From Spirosomataceae bacterium TFI 002 (lineage in GTDB: Bacteria > Bacteroidota > Bacteroidia > Cytophagales > Spirosomataceae), in the NCBI GenBank assembly GCA_900230115.1, contig LT907983.1:930001-994000 (forward strand): a DNA stretch of 64,000 nucleotides, written 5' to 3'. Both the position numbers and the translations under genes were made by a program. Shown piece after piece: positions 7,906-15,872 of this stretch (positions are counted from its first letter, which is position 1; the number at the start of each line of letters is the position of its first letter). Under the pieces are notes generated by a model, which saw only the letters and a program-made list of their open reading frames with translations, searched no databases and was not told the origin of the DNA.

Positions 7906-9669
7906 TCATTTTATTATCGGCAAATCAATAAATGATAGCTGATGTTTATTTCGATATATTGTGTAAAGAGGTGGAGACCCTTCTTTGGGTATTCTATCGA
8001 ATGTATCTTTATCTGCTCCCGCAATAGCAATTCTGATTGAATGACCTTTTTTAATTAAGATAGAAGTTGGCCATAATTTGAAACTGATTTCTTCAATTTT
8101 ATTAATAGGCATAGGTTCTGCTTCCGATTCATTAAATGAATGATAGGGTATGTTTTCAAACATTTGGTTTTTGGTCAATTTACGATGCTCTAAGAGCAGT
8201 CCACCTTCCGAAATGTATCGACTCCTCCCATTCTCATCAATATCTTCTAGATATACAAAAATCGCAGCATCTTGATGTGTAGAAGACATATTTATAGTTA
8301 TGGAAGGGGTTCCAGTAATTTGAAGATCTTCTTTAAGTGGCTCACTTGTATATGTCATCATTAATGAATCCGAAGAGTTGCGATTATCAAGATTCAAAAT
8401 GTGTTTTCCCATTTGAGTTGACCATCGATTGTTCGTGCCAGTACTTACCGAAAAGTCAACACGGTATTCATCTAAACCTTGATTTGAATTTGAGGTTGCT
8501 GTATTTAGTTTCCCATTACTGCCCAAAAATAATTTAATCCGTTGTTGTCCTTTTGGTGGCCAAATATCTGATTGTTTAAAAGTCTCTTCTCCAAAATTGT
8601 AGTATTTGATTGTTGGCCAATCTTCAATTTTTTTGTTTTCCCCTTTTAAGTAGAAATCAAAAAAGTCCAATTGTAGTTGAAGTTGTTCTTTTACTGATGG
8701 AACAGGATCAATCACTTTGTCTGAAACAACAAACGGACTTGCATGTGAACCTCCACCATGTGAGGTTGGCATCATGATAACTTTTTGGGGATTCGCAAAT
8801 TGCTTTAGTCTTAATAAAGTGCCTTCAGCTGTTCCAGCATCAAGCCAACTTGTAAGAACAAGCATTGGTACATTTGATTCCGATATTTCCTTTTTCCAAT
8901 GTAAGGGGTCACACTCTTCGAACCTAAAATCTCCAAACTTTGAATTTTTATATCGCCCCTTAGTTGCAGTCTCGAGGACAATAGGATTGTTTTTATGTTC
9001 ATTTATAGCTTTAGTTGGAAATTCTTGAGTCACCCGCCTAACACTCGCTCCTAAATTCTCAGTGGAATTTTGATCCAACCAATTAACATATTCACTCCAA
9101 AGTGATATGAATCCTGTTGCAAGCATTCCATATGGCCGCACAGGACTTTCATACACATCAAAATCAGACCAACCTGGAATAACCGCTTTTACCGCGTTAT
9201 GTCCACTAGCACACAATAATTCTGCTGTAGTGCCTGCATAGGAGGTGCCATAAGCACCAACAATACCATTGGACCAAGACTGATTGACAACCCAGTCAAC
9301 TATGTACCATGCATCTTTTACTTCAGTTGGAGTATATTCTCCTGTTCTAACTCCGTAAGATGCTCCTGTGCCTCTCACATCGACTATTGCAAGAATGTAA
9401 TTATTAGCTAAGAAAAATTCATCTATGTTTCTAAGTGATGGAATGGGTTCGCCAGTTTGTGGATTTTCTGCGGATCTCCAATATCTGGTGAAACGGAAGA
9501 GGACTGGAAGCTTTTGGTTTTGGTAGTCATCAGGGAAGTAAACATCCATGGCCAACTTAGTTCCATCAATTGCCGGAACATAGTAAGACTTAGTTGATGA
9601 ATTGGTCTGTCCATACACAGTCTGGCCTATCATCAATGTTAGCATGGTTAGTAGTAGGATGTATTTCAT
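7906..9669 (-). CDS. Exported CocE/NonD (S15) family hydrolase
   Basis: I start at 9669, where MKYILLLTMLTLMIGQTVYGQ forms a signal peptide; the frame is open to 9708, but that would extend into the boundary repeat. 587 residues. An alpha/beta-hydrolase domain carries VDVRGTGAS, the nucleophile elbow GTSYAG (Ser143), an Asp in SWLDAG and a His in SHGGGSHAS. The C-terminal third (from about residue 350) is the jelly-roll of X-Pro dipeptidyl-peptidase/cocaine-esterase type enzymes. It should act on an acyl ester, amide or peptide in the periplasm; the substrate cannot be told. Bounded by GTTATGCACA repeats (7890-7899, 9702-9711), it looks like a large cassette. Confidence 0.85.
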   Translation of the reverse strand: MKYILLLTMLTLMIGQTVYGQTNSSTKSYYVPAIDGTKLAMDVYFPDDYQNQKLPVLFRFTRYWRSAENPQTGEPIPSLRNIDEFFLANNYILAIVDVRGTGASYGVRTGEYTPTEVKDAWYIVDWVVNQSWSNGIVGAYGTSYAGTTAELLCASGHNAVKAVIPGWSDFDVYESPVRPYGMLATGFISLWSEYVNWLDQNSTENLGASVRRVTQEFPTKAINEHKNNPIVLETATKGRYKNSKFGDFRFEECDPLHWKKEISESNVPMLVLTSWLDAGTAEGTLLRLKQFANPQKVIMMPTSHGGGSHASPFVVSDKVIDPVPSVKEQLQLQLDFFDFYLKGENKKIEDWPTIKYYNFGEETFKQSDIWPPKGQQRIKLFLGSNGKLNTATSNSNQGLDEYRVDFSVSTGTNNRWSTQMGKHILNLDNRNSSDSLMMTYTSEPLKEDLQITGTPSITINMSSTHQDAAIFVYLEDIDENGRSRYISEGGLLLEHRKLTKNQMFENIPYHSFNESEAEPMPINKIEEISFKLWPTSILIKKGHSIRIAIAGADKDTFDRIPKEGSPPLYTIYRNKHQLSFIDLPIIK

Positions 9670-9874
9670 ATATTTCAAATTTTGTTTTTTAGTTGTCCAA
9701 TTGTGCATAACAGCCGGCTATCAGAAACTCATATAAATATGCAATCTTATGACCAGCCTCTTTTTTTACATAAATCTAAGTTATTTATCCTTATAAGGGC
9801 TGTTTCCCATTTAAAAAAAACGTTTAAAACGGTTCGGAACGGTTTAGATAAAAAATATAAGATCTATTAAACAT

Positions 9875-10045
9875 TTAGACCTGATTCATTAAATCTCGTA
9901 AGTTTTGGGAAATGTAGTTGTAAGACTTAATCCTCTTCTTTTCCAATTCTATGTCTAAACCAAGTTTTACTGCTTTTGAATTATCAAGCTTTGGTACTAA
10001 AACCAATCCCAAATATGTAATTGATATGACAGCAGTATGGAGCAT
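9875..10045 (-). CDS. Small ORF or gene remnant (56 aa)
   Basis: 56 codons, starting MLHTAVISITYLG and ending QNLRDLMNQV. The composition is protein-like (hydrophobic start, then a charged helix), but there is no recognisable family and an in-frame stop lies four codons upstream. It may be a small membrane-associated protein or the 3' remnant of a lost gene. The remainder of the 9712-10076 gap holds nothing I can name. Confidence 0.25.
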   Translation of the reverse strand: MLHTAVISITYLGLVLVPKLDNSKAVKLGLDIELEKKRIKSYNYISQNLRDLMNQV

Positions 10046-10076
10046 TTTGCACCCTAGCTACCCAACCGTTAAACCG

Positions 10077-10652
10077 TCAGTTTCGGGTTAATTCCTTTCG
10101 TAAGTTTTCTTCTGCTTCACTGTTCCAATAGCCGCATTCAAGTTGAAAAAAAACAGAGGTGTATGGAATTGCAAGATCCGTCTTAATGACCAAGACATTA
10201 AACAGCTTTGCAGATGCATCTAACTCTCGAATAATGTCTTCGTGCAACATTGTTTTAACAGGTTTCCCCTCCAATATTTTTTCAAGCTTAGCTCTATAGC
10301 TTTCAATACCTTTTGCGGCTTTTTCTGGAACAAATTCCATTTCTTTATCAATAAGAATATTAGCCTCAACATGCTTAGCTTTTTCAATTAATTGATTGAC
10401 GTACTCAACTGCTTCTAGTTGGTCGGCATCAATAGTTATCGTCTTGATTGCTGGATTACTTTGTTGTGGGTAAGCACCATCGGCAATGACGATCCAGTTC
10501 CTATGACCGTACAGTTTTAAGGTTTTTTCCACCTCCAATTTCCAATCACTTACTTCTGACATTGTTTCAATATTATTTTTGTTTTCTACTGGTTTTGAAC
10601 AGGATAATAGTCCTATCATTATTAAAAATACTGGCACTATTTTTCTAATCAT
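10077..10652 (-). CDS. RbsD/FucU-like lipoprotein
   Basis: 191 residues with a lipoprotein signal (IGLLSCSK). The remaining part matches the layout of RbsD/FucU sugar mutarotases: YGHRNWIVIADGAYP corresponds to the GH...DAG.P active-site segment, MLHEDIIRELDASAK to the HE segment, and IPYTSVFFQLECGYW to the C-terminal YANI strand. These enzymes normally interconvert sugar anomers in the cytoplasm as homo-oligomers. An exported, lipid-anchored version is unusual; it may work on periplasmic sugars or have become a binding protein. The next gene is transcribed in the same direction but 165 bp away. Confidence 0.65.
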   Translation of the reverse strand: MIRKIVPVFLIMIGLLSCSKPVENKNNIETMSEVSDWKLEVEKTLKLYGHRNWIVIADGAYPQQSNPAIKTITIDADQLEAVEYVNQLIEKAKHVEANILIDKEMEFVPEKAAKGIESYRAKLEKILEGKPVKTMLHEDIIRELDASAKLFNVLVIKTDLAIPYTSVFFQLECGYWNSEAEENLRKELTRN

Positions 10653-10817
10653 AATTTCTGTAATTTTTAATATAATACGGCATTAAACGCTTAAAGCTTA
10701 GACGGAGAAATTTTACTTTTTGAGCTAAAAAACTAATTAAGCCTTCATAAAATTAGCCTGAAATTTCACTCATACAAGAGAACCGATTTCTCTTTTGAAA
10801 AAAGAACAGAAATTACC

Positions 10818-12314
10818 TCATAAATAAACCGAGACCGTCAAAAACACCATTGTGGTAAGCAGCAAAATAAACAGTAAGGGCAATGCGAATTTTAGCCACT
10901 TGTCGAAGCCTATTTTTACTACTGCAAGTGCGGCTAGGATCAGGCCTGTTGGGCTAATGAGGTAGAACATCCCAAGACCGTAAAGATAGGTTTCTACCAC
11001 AGTTTCTCGGCCTACTCCTACGGTGTCTGCTAGTGGAGACATGATGGGCATGGTCAATACCGCCATACCAGAGGAAGAGGGCATAAAAAAAGATAAACCG
11101 CCATAAATGAGTAACATAACATTGGCAAAAACACCTTTATTCATTCCGTCGGTAATGCTACTTGCATGATACAAAATGGTGTCACTTATAAGGCCGTCTT
11201 CCATGAGAATGGTCACTCCCCTAGCTATCCCGATGATAAATGCAACACTAAGTAAGTCACCCGCACCTTTGGCAAAGGCCTCCACAAAGTCACCCTCACT
11301 TATTCGGCCAATAAAACCTATCATTATTGCTCCAACTAAAAAAGTACTCGTCATTTCTACGAACCACCAGTCTAGCATAGAAACTCCGATGATCATGACA
11401 ATGAAACAAAGGCTAAATACAAGAATTATAAGCCTAAGTCGAGGAGTGAGTTGTTTTGACTCATCCATTGTTTTTAGTCCAAAAAGCTTCTCTAATTGGT
11501 CTTTTTGATCATATACTAAAGATTTTGTGGGATCCGCTTTAACTTTTTTGGCATATCTCAGGATATACACAATGGTAATAAGCAAGCATAAAACAAGCAT
11601 GAAAATACGATTGAAAAGTCCTTCTGTCCAGTTGATTCCAGCAGAGTCTGAGGCAATAATAACAGAGAAAGGATTTATTGTAGAACACATGGTTCCTATG
11701 CTCGATCCCAAGAAAATACAAGCTAGACCGACCATGGCATCATAACCAGCCACCAAAAATATAGGGATCAAAATAGGAAAAAATGCCATTGTTTCTTCTG
11801 CAAGACCAAAGGTTGTTCCCCCAGCTGCAATAAGAGTGGTAACCAAAATAATTAGCAAATACTCTTTTCCTCTTAGCTTTTTACCTAGCCAGGCAATTCC
11901 GGCATCAAAAGCTCCTGTGAGATTCATGATACCTATTAAACCTCCAATAATGAGGACCAAAAATATAATATCTGCCGCAGCAATTATTCCTTTGATAGGT
12001 GAAGTCACAAACGCGGCAATTCCCTGAGGTTGAGATGGTAATTCCTTATAGGTATTGGGAATACCGATGGGTTTGTAAATGTCTCCGCTGGTGAATTTCT
12101 CAATAGGAATATTGATACCAAGACTTTCTAGGCTTGCTTGTGTTGCGGGTAATTCTATACTTTGATCCAAACTCTTTTTGGTGAAAGTGTTGGCACCAGC
12201 ATTATAGCCCAAGCTATCATATTTACCCGCGGGAATAATCCAAGTGAGAATAGTCACTATTCCAGCAATAATGATCAAGATACTTTGTGCCGAAGGGAAG
12301 CTTAGGTTTTTCAT
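10818..12314 (-). CDS. YfcC/DcuC-type carboxylate or amino-acid carrier
   Basis: 498 residues with about a dozen hydrophobic helices. The N-terminus (SAQSILIIIAGIVTILTWIIPAGKY) is characteristic of YfcC-family ion-transporter-superfamily proteins, and the conserved GGTTFGLAEETMAFFPI and SFFMPSSSGMAVLTMPIMSPLAD segments are present. It is an inner-membrane secondary carrier, probably for C4-dicarboxylates, peptides or basic amino acids; the substrate is uncertain. Full length, no disruption. Confidence 0.85.
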   Translation of the reverse strand: MKNLSFPSAQSILIIIAGIVTILTWIIPAGKYDSLGYNAGANTFTKKSLDQSIELPATQASLESLGINIPIEKFTSGDIYKPIGIPNTYKELPSQPQGIAAFVTSPIKGIIAAADIIFLVLIIGGLIGIMNLTGAFDAGIAWLGKKLRGKEYLLIILVTTLIAAGGTTFGLAEETMAFFPILIPIFLVAGYDAMVGLACIFLGSSIGTMCSTINPFSVIIASDSAGINWTEGLFNRIFMLVLCLLITIVYILRYAKKVKADPTKSLVYDQKDQLEKLFGLKTMDESKQLTPRLRLIILVFSLCFIVMIIGVSMLDWWFVEMTSTFLVGAIMIGFIGRISEGDFVEAFAKGAGDLLSVAFIIGIARGVTILMEDGLISDTILYHASSITDGMNKGVFANVMLLIYGGLSFFMPSSSGMAVLTMPIMSPLADTVGVGRETVVETYLYGLGMFYLISPTGLILAALAVVKIGFDKWLKFALPLLFILLLTTMVFLTVSVYL

Positions 12315-12509
12315 GGGGAAGTCTCTGATGAGAAGTTAAATATAAACTTTTACACTTAATTTCACTTAAGAATAAACTCCCGTCACTCTATAATTAGATG
12401 AATAAAACCAATTAGCCATTGAAAAAAAGGCTAATTTACTAAAGGCTGATTTGATAATTTCGCCTTTTCTTCGAGCATTCAATTTATATTCTTCAAAGGA
12501 AATTGATCA

Positions 12510-13082
12510 TTATTGACCAGTATTATTAATGAAGTTCCAAGACATACTTGTTGTCAATGGAGGTCCAGAAAAAACATAAACTTTAGTAACAATCTCAACT
12601 TGCTCTGCCTTGAAAGTAGCTTCATTGAGCGGTATTCCTCCATGAAAAGACTTGCTGGTTAAAGAACTAAAGATTACTCCGTTAAACTTGTAAGAGCTTA
12701 CCTCTTTAATTCCTTGAAGTGTATTGACGACACGTACTATTTTTACTTCTTGGAATTTGACGCCGTTATACATGGCATCATTGAGGTCATTGACAAGAAA
12801 AGCTTGGTTTTCAAATTGGATGGTAACCAAAGAAAGTTCGGCATTGGCGTTGGCTCTTTGAGAAGAAGTTAACCCATCCATATTCAGGAATCTACTAGCC
12901 CCCATTTTAAAGTCGATAATGACTACTTTACCTGTGTAATTAATAGGTTGTGTAAGCGTTGCTTTGCCTTCAAGTACTGGGCCTACAGTGCTCATAATCA
13001 TGCTCTCAGGATATTGTTGGCTGTATCCACAAATTGCTGAAGCAGTGAATAATATGCTAAAATATAATTTCTTAAATTTCAT
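12510..13082 (-). CDS. Sec-exported Hcp-fold protein 1
   Basis: 190 residues with a cleavable signal (MKFKKLYFSILFTASAICGYSQ). The mature part follows the Hcp tube-protein pattern: NYTGKVVIIDFKMG near the start, a strand-rich middle with KVSSY-like FNGVIFSS, FKAEQVEIVTKVY, and an aromatic ending SMSWNF. It shares the block NYTG..V...F..G with its neighbour at 13095, 12 bp upstream, so they are diverged duplicates in one operon. Hcp normally lacks a signal and is loaded by the type VI apparatus; no type VI genes are visible here. Likely a secreted or surface subunit. Confidence 0.6.
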   Translation of the reverse strand: MKFKKLYFSILFTASAICGYSQQYPESMIMSTVGPVLEGKATLTQPINYTGKVVIIDFKMGASRFLNMDGLTSSQRANANAELSLVTIQFENQAFLVNDLNDAMYNGVKFQEVKIVRVVNTLQGIKEVSSYKFNGVIFSSLTSKSFHGGIPLNEATFKAEQVEIVTKVYVFSGPPLTTSMSWNFINNTGQ

Positions 13083-13094
13083 TGAGCTATTGTT

Positions 13095-13670
13095 TTAGAA
13101 AGAAGTGTTTGTAGTAAGGTTCCAACCAAAAGTTCTGGTTTCTAGTACAACTCCTGAATTGTTAGTTTTTTTAATTGTGCGTCTTATCTTATCAAAAACA
13201 AGTGTCACCTCTGCAAGTCCATCACCACTGTAATTTGTATTTGTAGTTACAGCATCAATGACGGCGTTGTACAGTTCTATCTTCTCACTTTCTACATAAA
13301 AATCACTGGAACCAGTGTTATATGTATACACATTAAAAAGTGTAACTACTGGATTAACTGTACCTTGGCATGTCTGGAAGAACAAACGTGGGATTGATTG
13401 CTCAATATTGGAAAGTACCAAAGTGATTTTTTGAGTGGATGCTTGTGTACCATTTACGAGTCCAGAAGAACCCATGTATAATGTACCATTGATGCCTGTT
13501 TTAAAGCTGTTAACCACAATATCCCCAGTATAATTGGGAAGTAGACTGCTCCCTGTAATACCATTAATCCTTAATGTCAAATGAATGGCGGTGGGTTGTG
13601 CTTGGGCATAAGTACATACTACTGACAATAGAGCAATCACCAATATTTGTTTGATATAGTTCTTTTTCAT
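13095..13670 (-). CDS. Sec-exported Hcp-fold protein 2
   Basis: 191 residues with a signal peptide (ending TYAQAQ). The mature N-terminus LTLRINGITGSS plus PNYTGDIVVNSFKTG is close to the Hcp opening (L.IdGI.Ges...g.I.v.SfswG), and RTFGWNLTTNTSF resembles the Hcp closing strand. A middle part with two cysteines is not obvious. It sits 3 bp downstream of the adhesin-like gene ending at 13674, so the adhesin and the two Hcp-fold genes form one tight operon. Inference: the ring-forming Hcp fold may assemble on the outside of the cell together with the beta-roll protein. Confidence 0.65.
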   Translation of the reverse strand: MKKNYIKQILVIALLSVVCTYAQAQPTAIHLTLRINGITGSSLLPNYTGDIVVNSFKTGINGTLYMGSSGLVNGTQASTQKITLVLSNIEQSIPRLFFQTCQGTVNPVVTLFNVYTYNTGSSDFYVESEKIELYNAVIDAVTTNTNYSGDGLAEVTLVFDKIRRTIKKTNNSGVVLETRTFGWNLTTNTSF

Positions 13671-13673
13671 GAT

Positions 13674-15059
13674 TTATTGATTGGTTTTAGGTTGTGCATC
13701 ACTATCATTTACACCATAAGCTTTTGCATGCATGTAGGTGCCTTTTTCAGCATTGGGTTTGTCTACGCTTACTTGTACTCTATTAAGATTGGCATAAGGG
13801 TCTTTTCGAATGCCAGTGACCATCCAGCTAACTTCCACATTGGGCTTGTCTGTTTTGACCTGAAAATGATTGCCTTCTATTTTCTTTGAGATAATGGCTT
13901 GAGCAAATTGACCAATGGGTGTCAATTGATAGCGAAAGTCCATATTTAGTGCCTCAAAATAATCTGGTAAAGTTACTTCTGCATTTCCTTCGCTATCTGT
14001 TATGAGGTTTCCATTGTAAATATTCATCATATCTGGACTTTCTATGAAACTATGATAAAGGTATTTGTTCCTTGGGTCCAGCGGGTGATCTATTTTAAAA
14101 GTACCACCGCCTTTGGCAATGCTACCAGTGACTGTCAAATCTCCTACGATTTCGGCTCCTCCTTCTACTTGCAAGGCTTTTCCTGATGTAGAACCATAGC
14201 CTTGTACTTTCATGGCATAAGGAAAGCCATTGTTGGCAATGATAACCTTGGCTTCGTTGTTTCGCACATTGGTACCCACCAATAATTGCTCTGACAGATC
14301 CGATTTTCCAGAAAGTATAGACCCGCCATACACAACTAGTTTGGTGTCTTCATCTGCATCAATGGCAGTTTCTAAGGAGCCTATGGTAAGTCCACCTTGG
14401 AAAGAAGCATCACCACTTTTAAGTACCACGAGTGCATTGGACCTAGTTCCGTTTCCAGCACCATCTCCTACACCGTTTCCAAGTACAAAAAGTCTGTCAT
14501 CCGCTTTCCAACCATCGCGGTTAAAGCCACTATATCCCAGCGTATCTACATATGAACCTAAAACAACTTCGCCGTAACTTTGGGCTATGTTCCAAGTTCC
14601 CATTGCTACACTGGAAGCTCCATTTGCAATGTTATCTCTTCCTATAGCTAAGGCTCCAACTCTATCAACAGTATTTCCTGCTCCTATTACCGCTGAATAA
14701 GAGGCTCCTGACTCTACTTTGTTGTTGAGACCAATAGCAACTGAATGTGCACTTGGGCTTTGAATGTTGCACCCTGAACCAATTGCCACTCCACCAGTAG
14801 CACCCACAAATGTGGACTGTCCAATGGCTATTGCATAATCCGCCCATGCATTTGCCACTTCACCAATTGCAACTGAAGAAATGTTTTTAGCTTCTGAATT
14901 AATTCCGCCTGCAATAGAGGCTTCCCCACTAGCAGTTGTGTTTGTTCCATAACTAAAGGAATTTTTCCCCGAAGCCGTCCCTCCTCCTATTGAAATACCT
15001 TGTCCCAATAAGTTGAAAGATGTGCTTGTGAGCAGTAAAAAGAGAAGAATTTGTCGCAT
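13674..15059 (-). CDS. YadA-head-like beta-roll surface protein
   Basis: Signal peptide from the Met at 15059 (MRQILLFLLLTSTSFNLLGQ; an alternative Met lies at 15071). About residues 20-190 hold short repeats of the Hep/Hag type (SVAIGEVANAWADYAIAIG, SHSVAIGLNNKVESG), which build a trimeric left-handed beta-roll. A C-terminal domain begins GGGTFKIDHPLDPRNKYLYH and runs to VQVSVDKPNAEKGTY, a module found in many putative secreted fibre-like proteins. No membrane-anchor domain of classical trimeric autotransporters is present, so export and attachment must differ. First gene of the operon with the Hcp-fold pair. Confidence 0.8.
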   Translation of the reverse strand: MRQILLFLLLTSTSFNLLGQGISIGGGTASGKNSFSYGTNTTASGEASIAGGINSEAKNISSVAIGEVANAWADYAIAIGQSTFVGATGGVAIGSGCNIQSPSAHSVAIGLNNKVESGASYSAVIGAGNTVDRVGALAIGRDNIANGASSVAMGTWNIAQSYGEVVLGSYVDTLGYSGFNRDGWKADDRLFVLGNGVGDGAGNGTRSNALVVLKSGDASFQGGLTIGSLETAIDADEDTKLVVYGGSILSGKSDLSEQLLVGTNVRNNEAKVIIANNGFPYAMKVQGYGSTSGKALQVEGGAEIVGDLTVTGSIAKGGGTFKIDHPLDPRNKYLYHSFIESPDMMNIYNGNLITDSEGNAEVTLPDYFEALNMDFRYQLTPIGQFAQAIISKKIEGNHFQVKTDKPNVEVSWMVTGIRKDPYANLNRVQVSVDKPNAEKGTYMHAKAYGVNDSDAQPKTNQ

Positions 15060-15224
15060 TATATTGGTCATTTTTAAGAGTAAATATGGCCTAATATAAT
15101 GTTAAACGTCTGGACGCAGGGATTTTAGGAGCATGTTTATGCCCTAATTTTAGGGAGTGGTTTTAAATAATTGGCTAAAAATCGCTCTCCGAATCTGGTT
15201 TTTATAAAAGTTTCAAGCTCCTAA

Positions 15225-15563
15225 TTAGCTAGTTTTAGAAACGGAATTTTTACCCGTACATAAGTTGGGATACTGATGAATAATTGAACGTCTTTTCCTG
15301 CGAGGAATGTTGAGGGTTTGCTTATTTTTCAAGCTTATCTCTCCTTTCTTACTAATAGATTTAATGAAGTTTGTATTTACTAGGTTTGAGCGATCTACCC
15401 TGATAAACTTTTTTTGATCAATTATATTTTCAAAAAACTGAAGCGAATAACTAGATAATAATCGCTTCCCATCTGTCAAGTTGAGGTACGTATAATTGGA
15501 AGAAGCCTGAAGCCAGGCTATCTTCCGAGTAGGTATAGCGGTTAAAATTTTTGGTGTTTTCAT
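15225..15563 (-). CDS. LytTR DNA-binding domain protein 1
   Basis: 112 residues, a stand-alone LytTR domain: IAWLQASSNYTYLNLTDGKR, then FIRVDRSNLVNTNFI and SLKNKQTLNIPRRKRRSI. It has no receiver domain. LytTR domains bind pairs of short direct repeats. 63 bp upstream of the start lies one copy of the GTAGACA-type motif (15626-15643), so autoregulation is plausible. The sequence around the start (AAAATTTTTGGTGTTTTCAT on the + strand) is identical at the second LytTR gene at 20972, indicating recent duplication. Confidence 0.9.
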   Translation of the reverse strand: MKTPKILTAIPTRKIAWLQASSNYTYLNLTDGKRLLSSYSLQFFENIIDQKKFIRVDRSNLVNTNFIKSISKKGEISLKNKQTLNIPRRKRRSIIHQYPNLCTGKNSVSKTS

Positions 15564-15625
15564 GGCTATAATGTTTGGCTGTGAACGAACCTAATAAATA
15601 TTAGTAACCTAGAAGGAATTAAACA

Positions 15626-15643
15626 GGGGACAAAAAGTAGACA
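15626..15643 (-). promoter_or_regulatory. Direct-repeat motif upstream of LytTR gene 1
   Basis: GGGGACAAAAAGTAGACA on the + strand; the first half is a degenerate GTAGACA. The same site with the same flank (ATTGAAAAAAAAG) occurs at 25062. It starts 63 bp upstream of the LytTR start. Confidence 0.55.
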
Positions 15644-15789
15644 ATTGAAAAAAAAGCCCTGAATCAACCTGTGAATGGTATTTTTCCTTGAGAATTAATA
15701 TTCAAACGAATTAAGTAATTTCTCCCAAATTTAAAATCGAAGCCACAGTTATTGCAGAATAGTACCGAAAGGGTCTCAAGTTTATGGTA

Positions 15790-15818
15790 AAGTAACCCAG
15801 CCTTAAACTGGGCTACTT
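15790..15818 (-). terminator. Hairpin terminator after the S74 fibre gene
   Basis: AAGTAACCCAG (15790-15800) pairs with CTGGGCTACTT (15808-15818), 55 bp past the stop codon of the fibre gene. The T-run is short, so strength is uncertain. The gap 15564-15872 otherwise holds only the LytTR-upstream motif. Confidence 0.5.
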
Positions 15819-15872
15819 CTTATTACCATATTATAGTTTTCATGAATTGCTATTTACTTAAAATCAATTGGC

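Larger units (their letters stand above)
2870..9711 (-). mobile_element. Putative integron-like gene-cassette array (five units)
   Basis: Five consecutive units are each bounded by their own inverted repeat starting GTT and ending AAC: 2870-2883/3634-3647 (GTTGTAACCAATTG, 14 bp perfect), 3766-3774/4586-4594 (GTTGTGTGC, 9 bp perfect), 4647-4656/5412-5421 (GTTATCGGTC, 10 bp perfect), 5461-5472/7832-7843 (GTTGAACAAAGC, 11 of 12) and 7890-7899/9702-9711 (GTTATGCACA, 10 bp perfect). The repeat sequence differs per unit. The spacers between units are short and can fold, flanked AAC...GTT on the minus strand as in attC sites. In integrons each cassette start is complementary to its own 3' attC core, which gives exactly this pattern. 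Canonical RYYYAAC cores are not strictly met, and no integron integrase is present. Confidence 0.6.
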
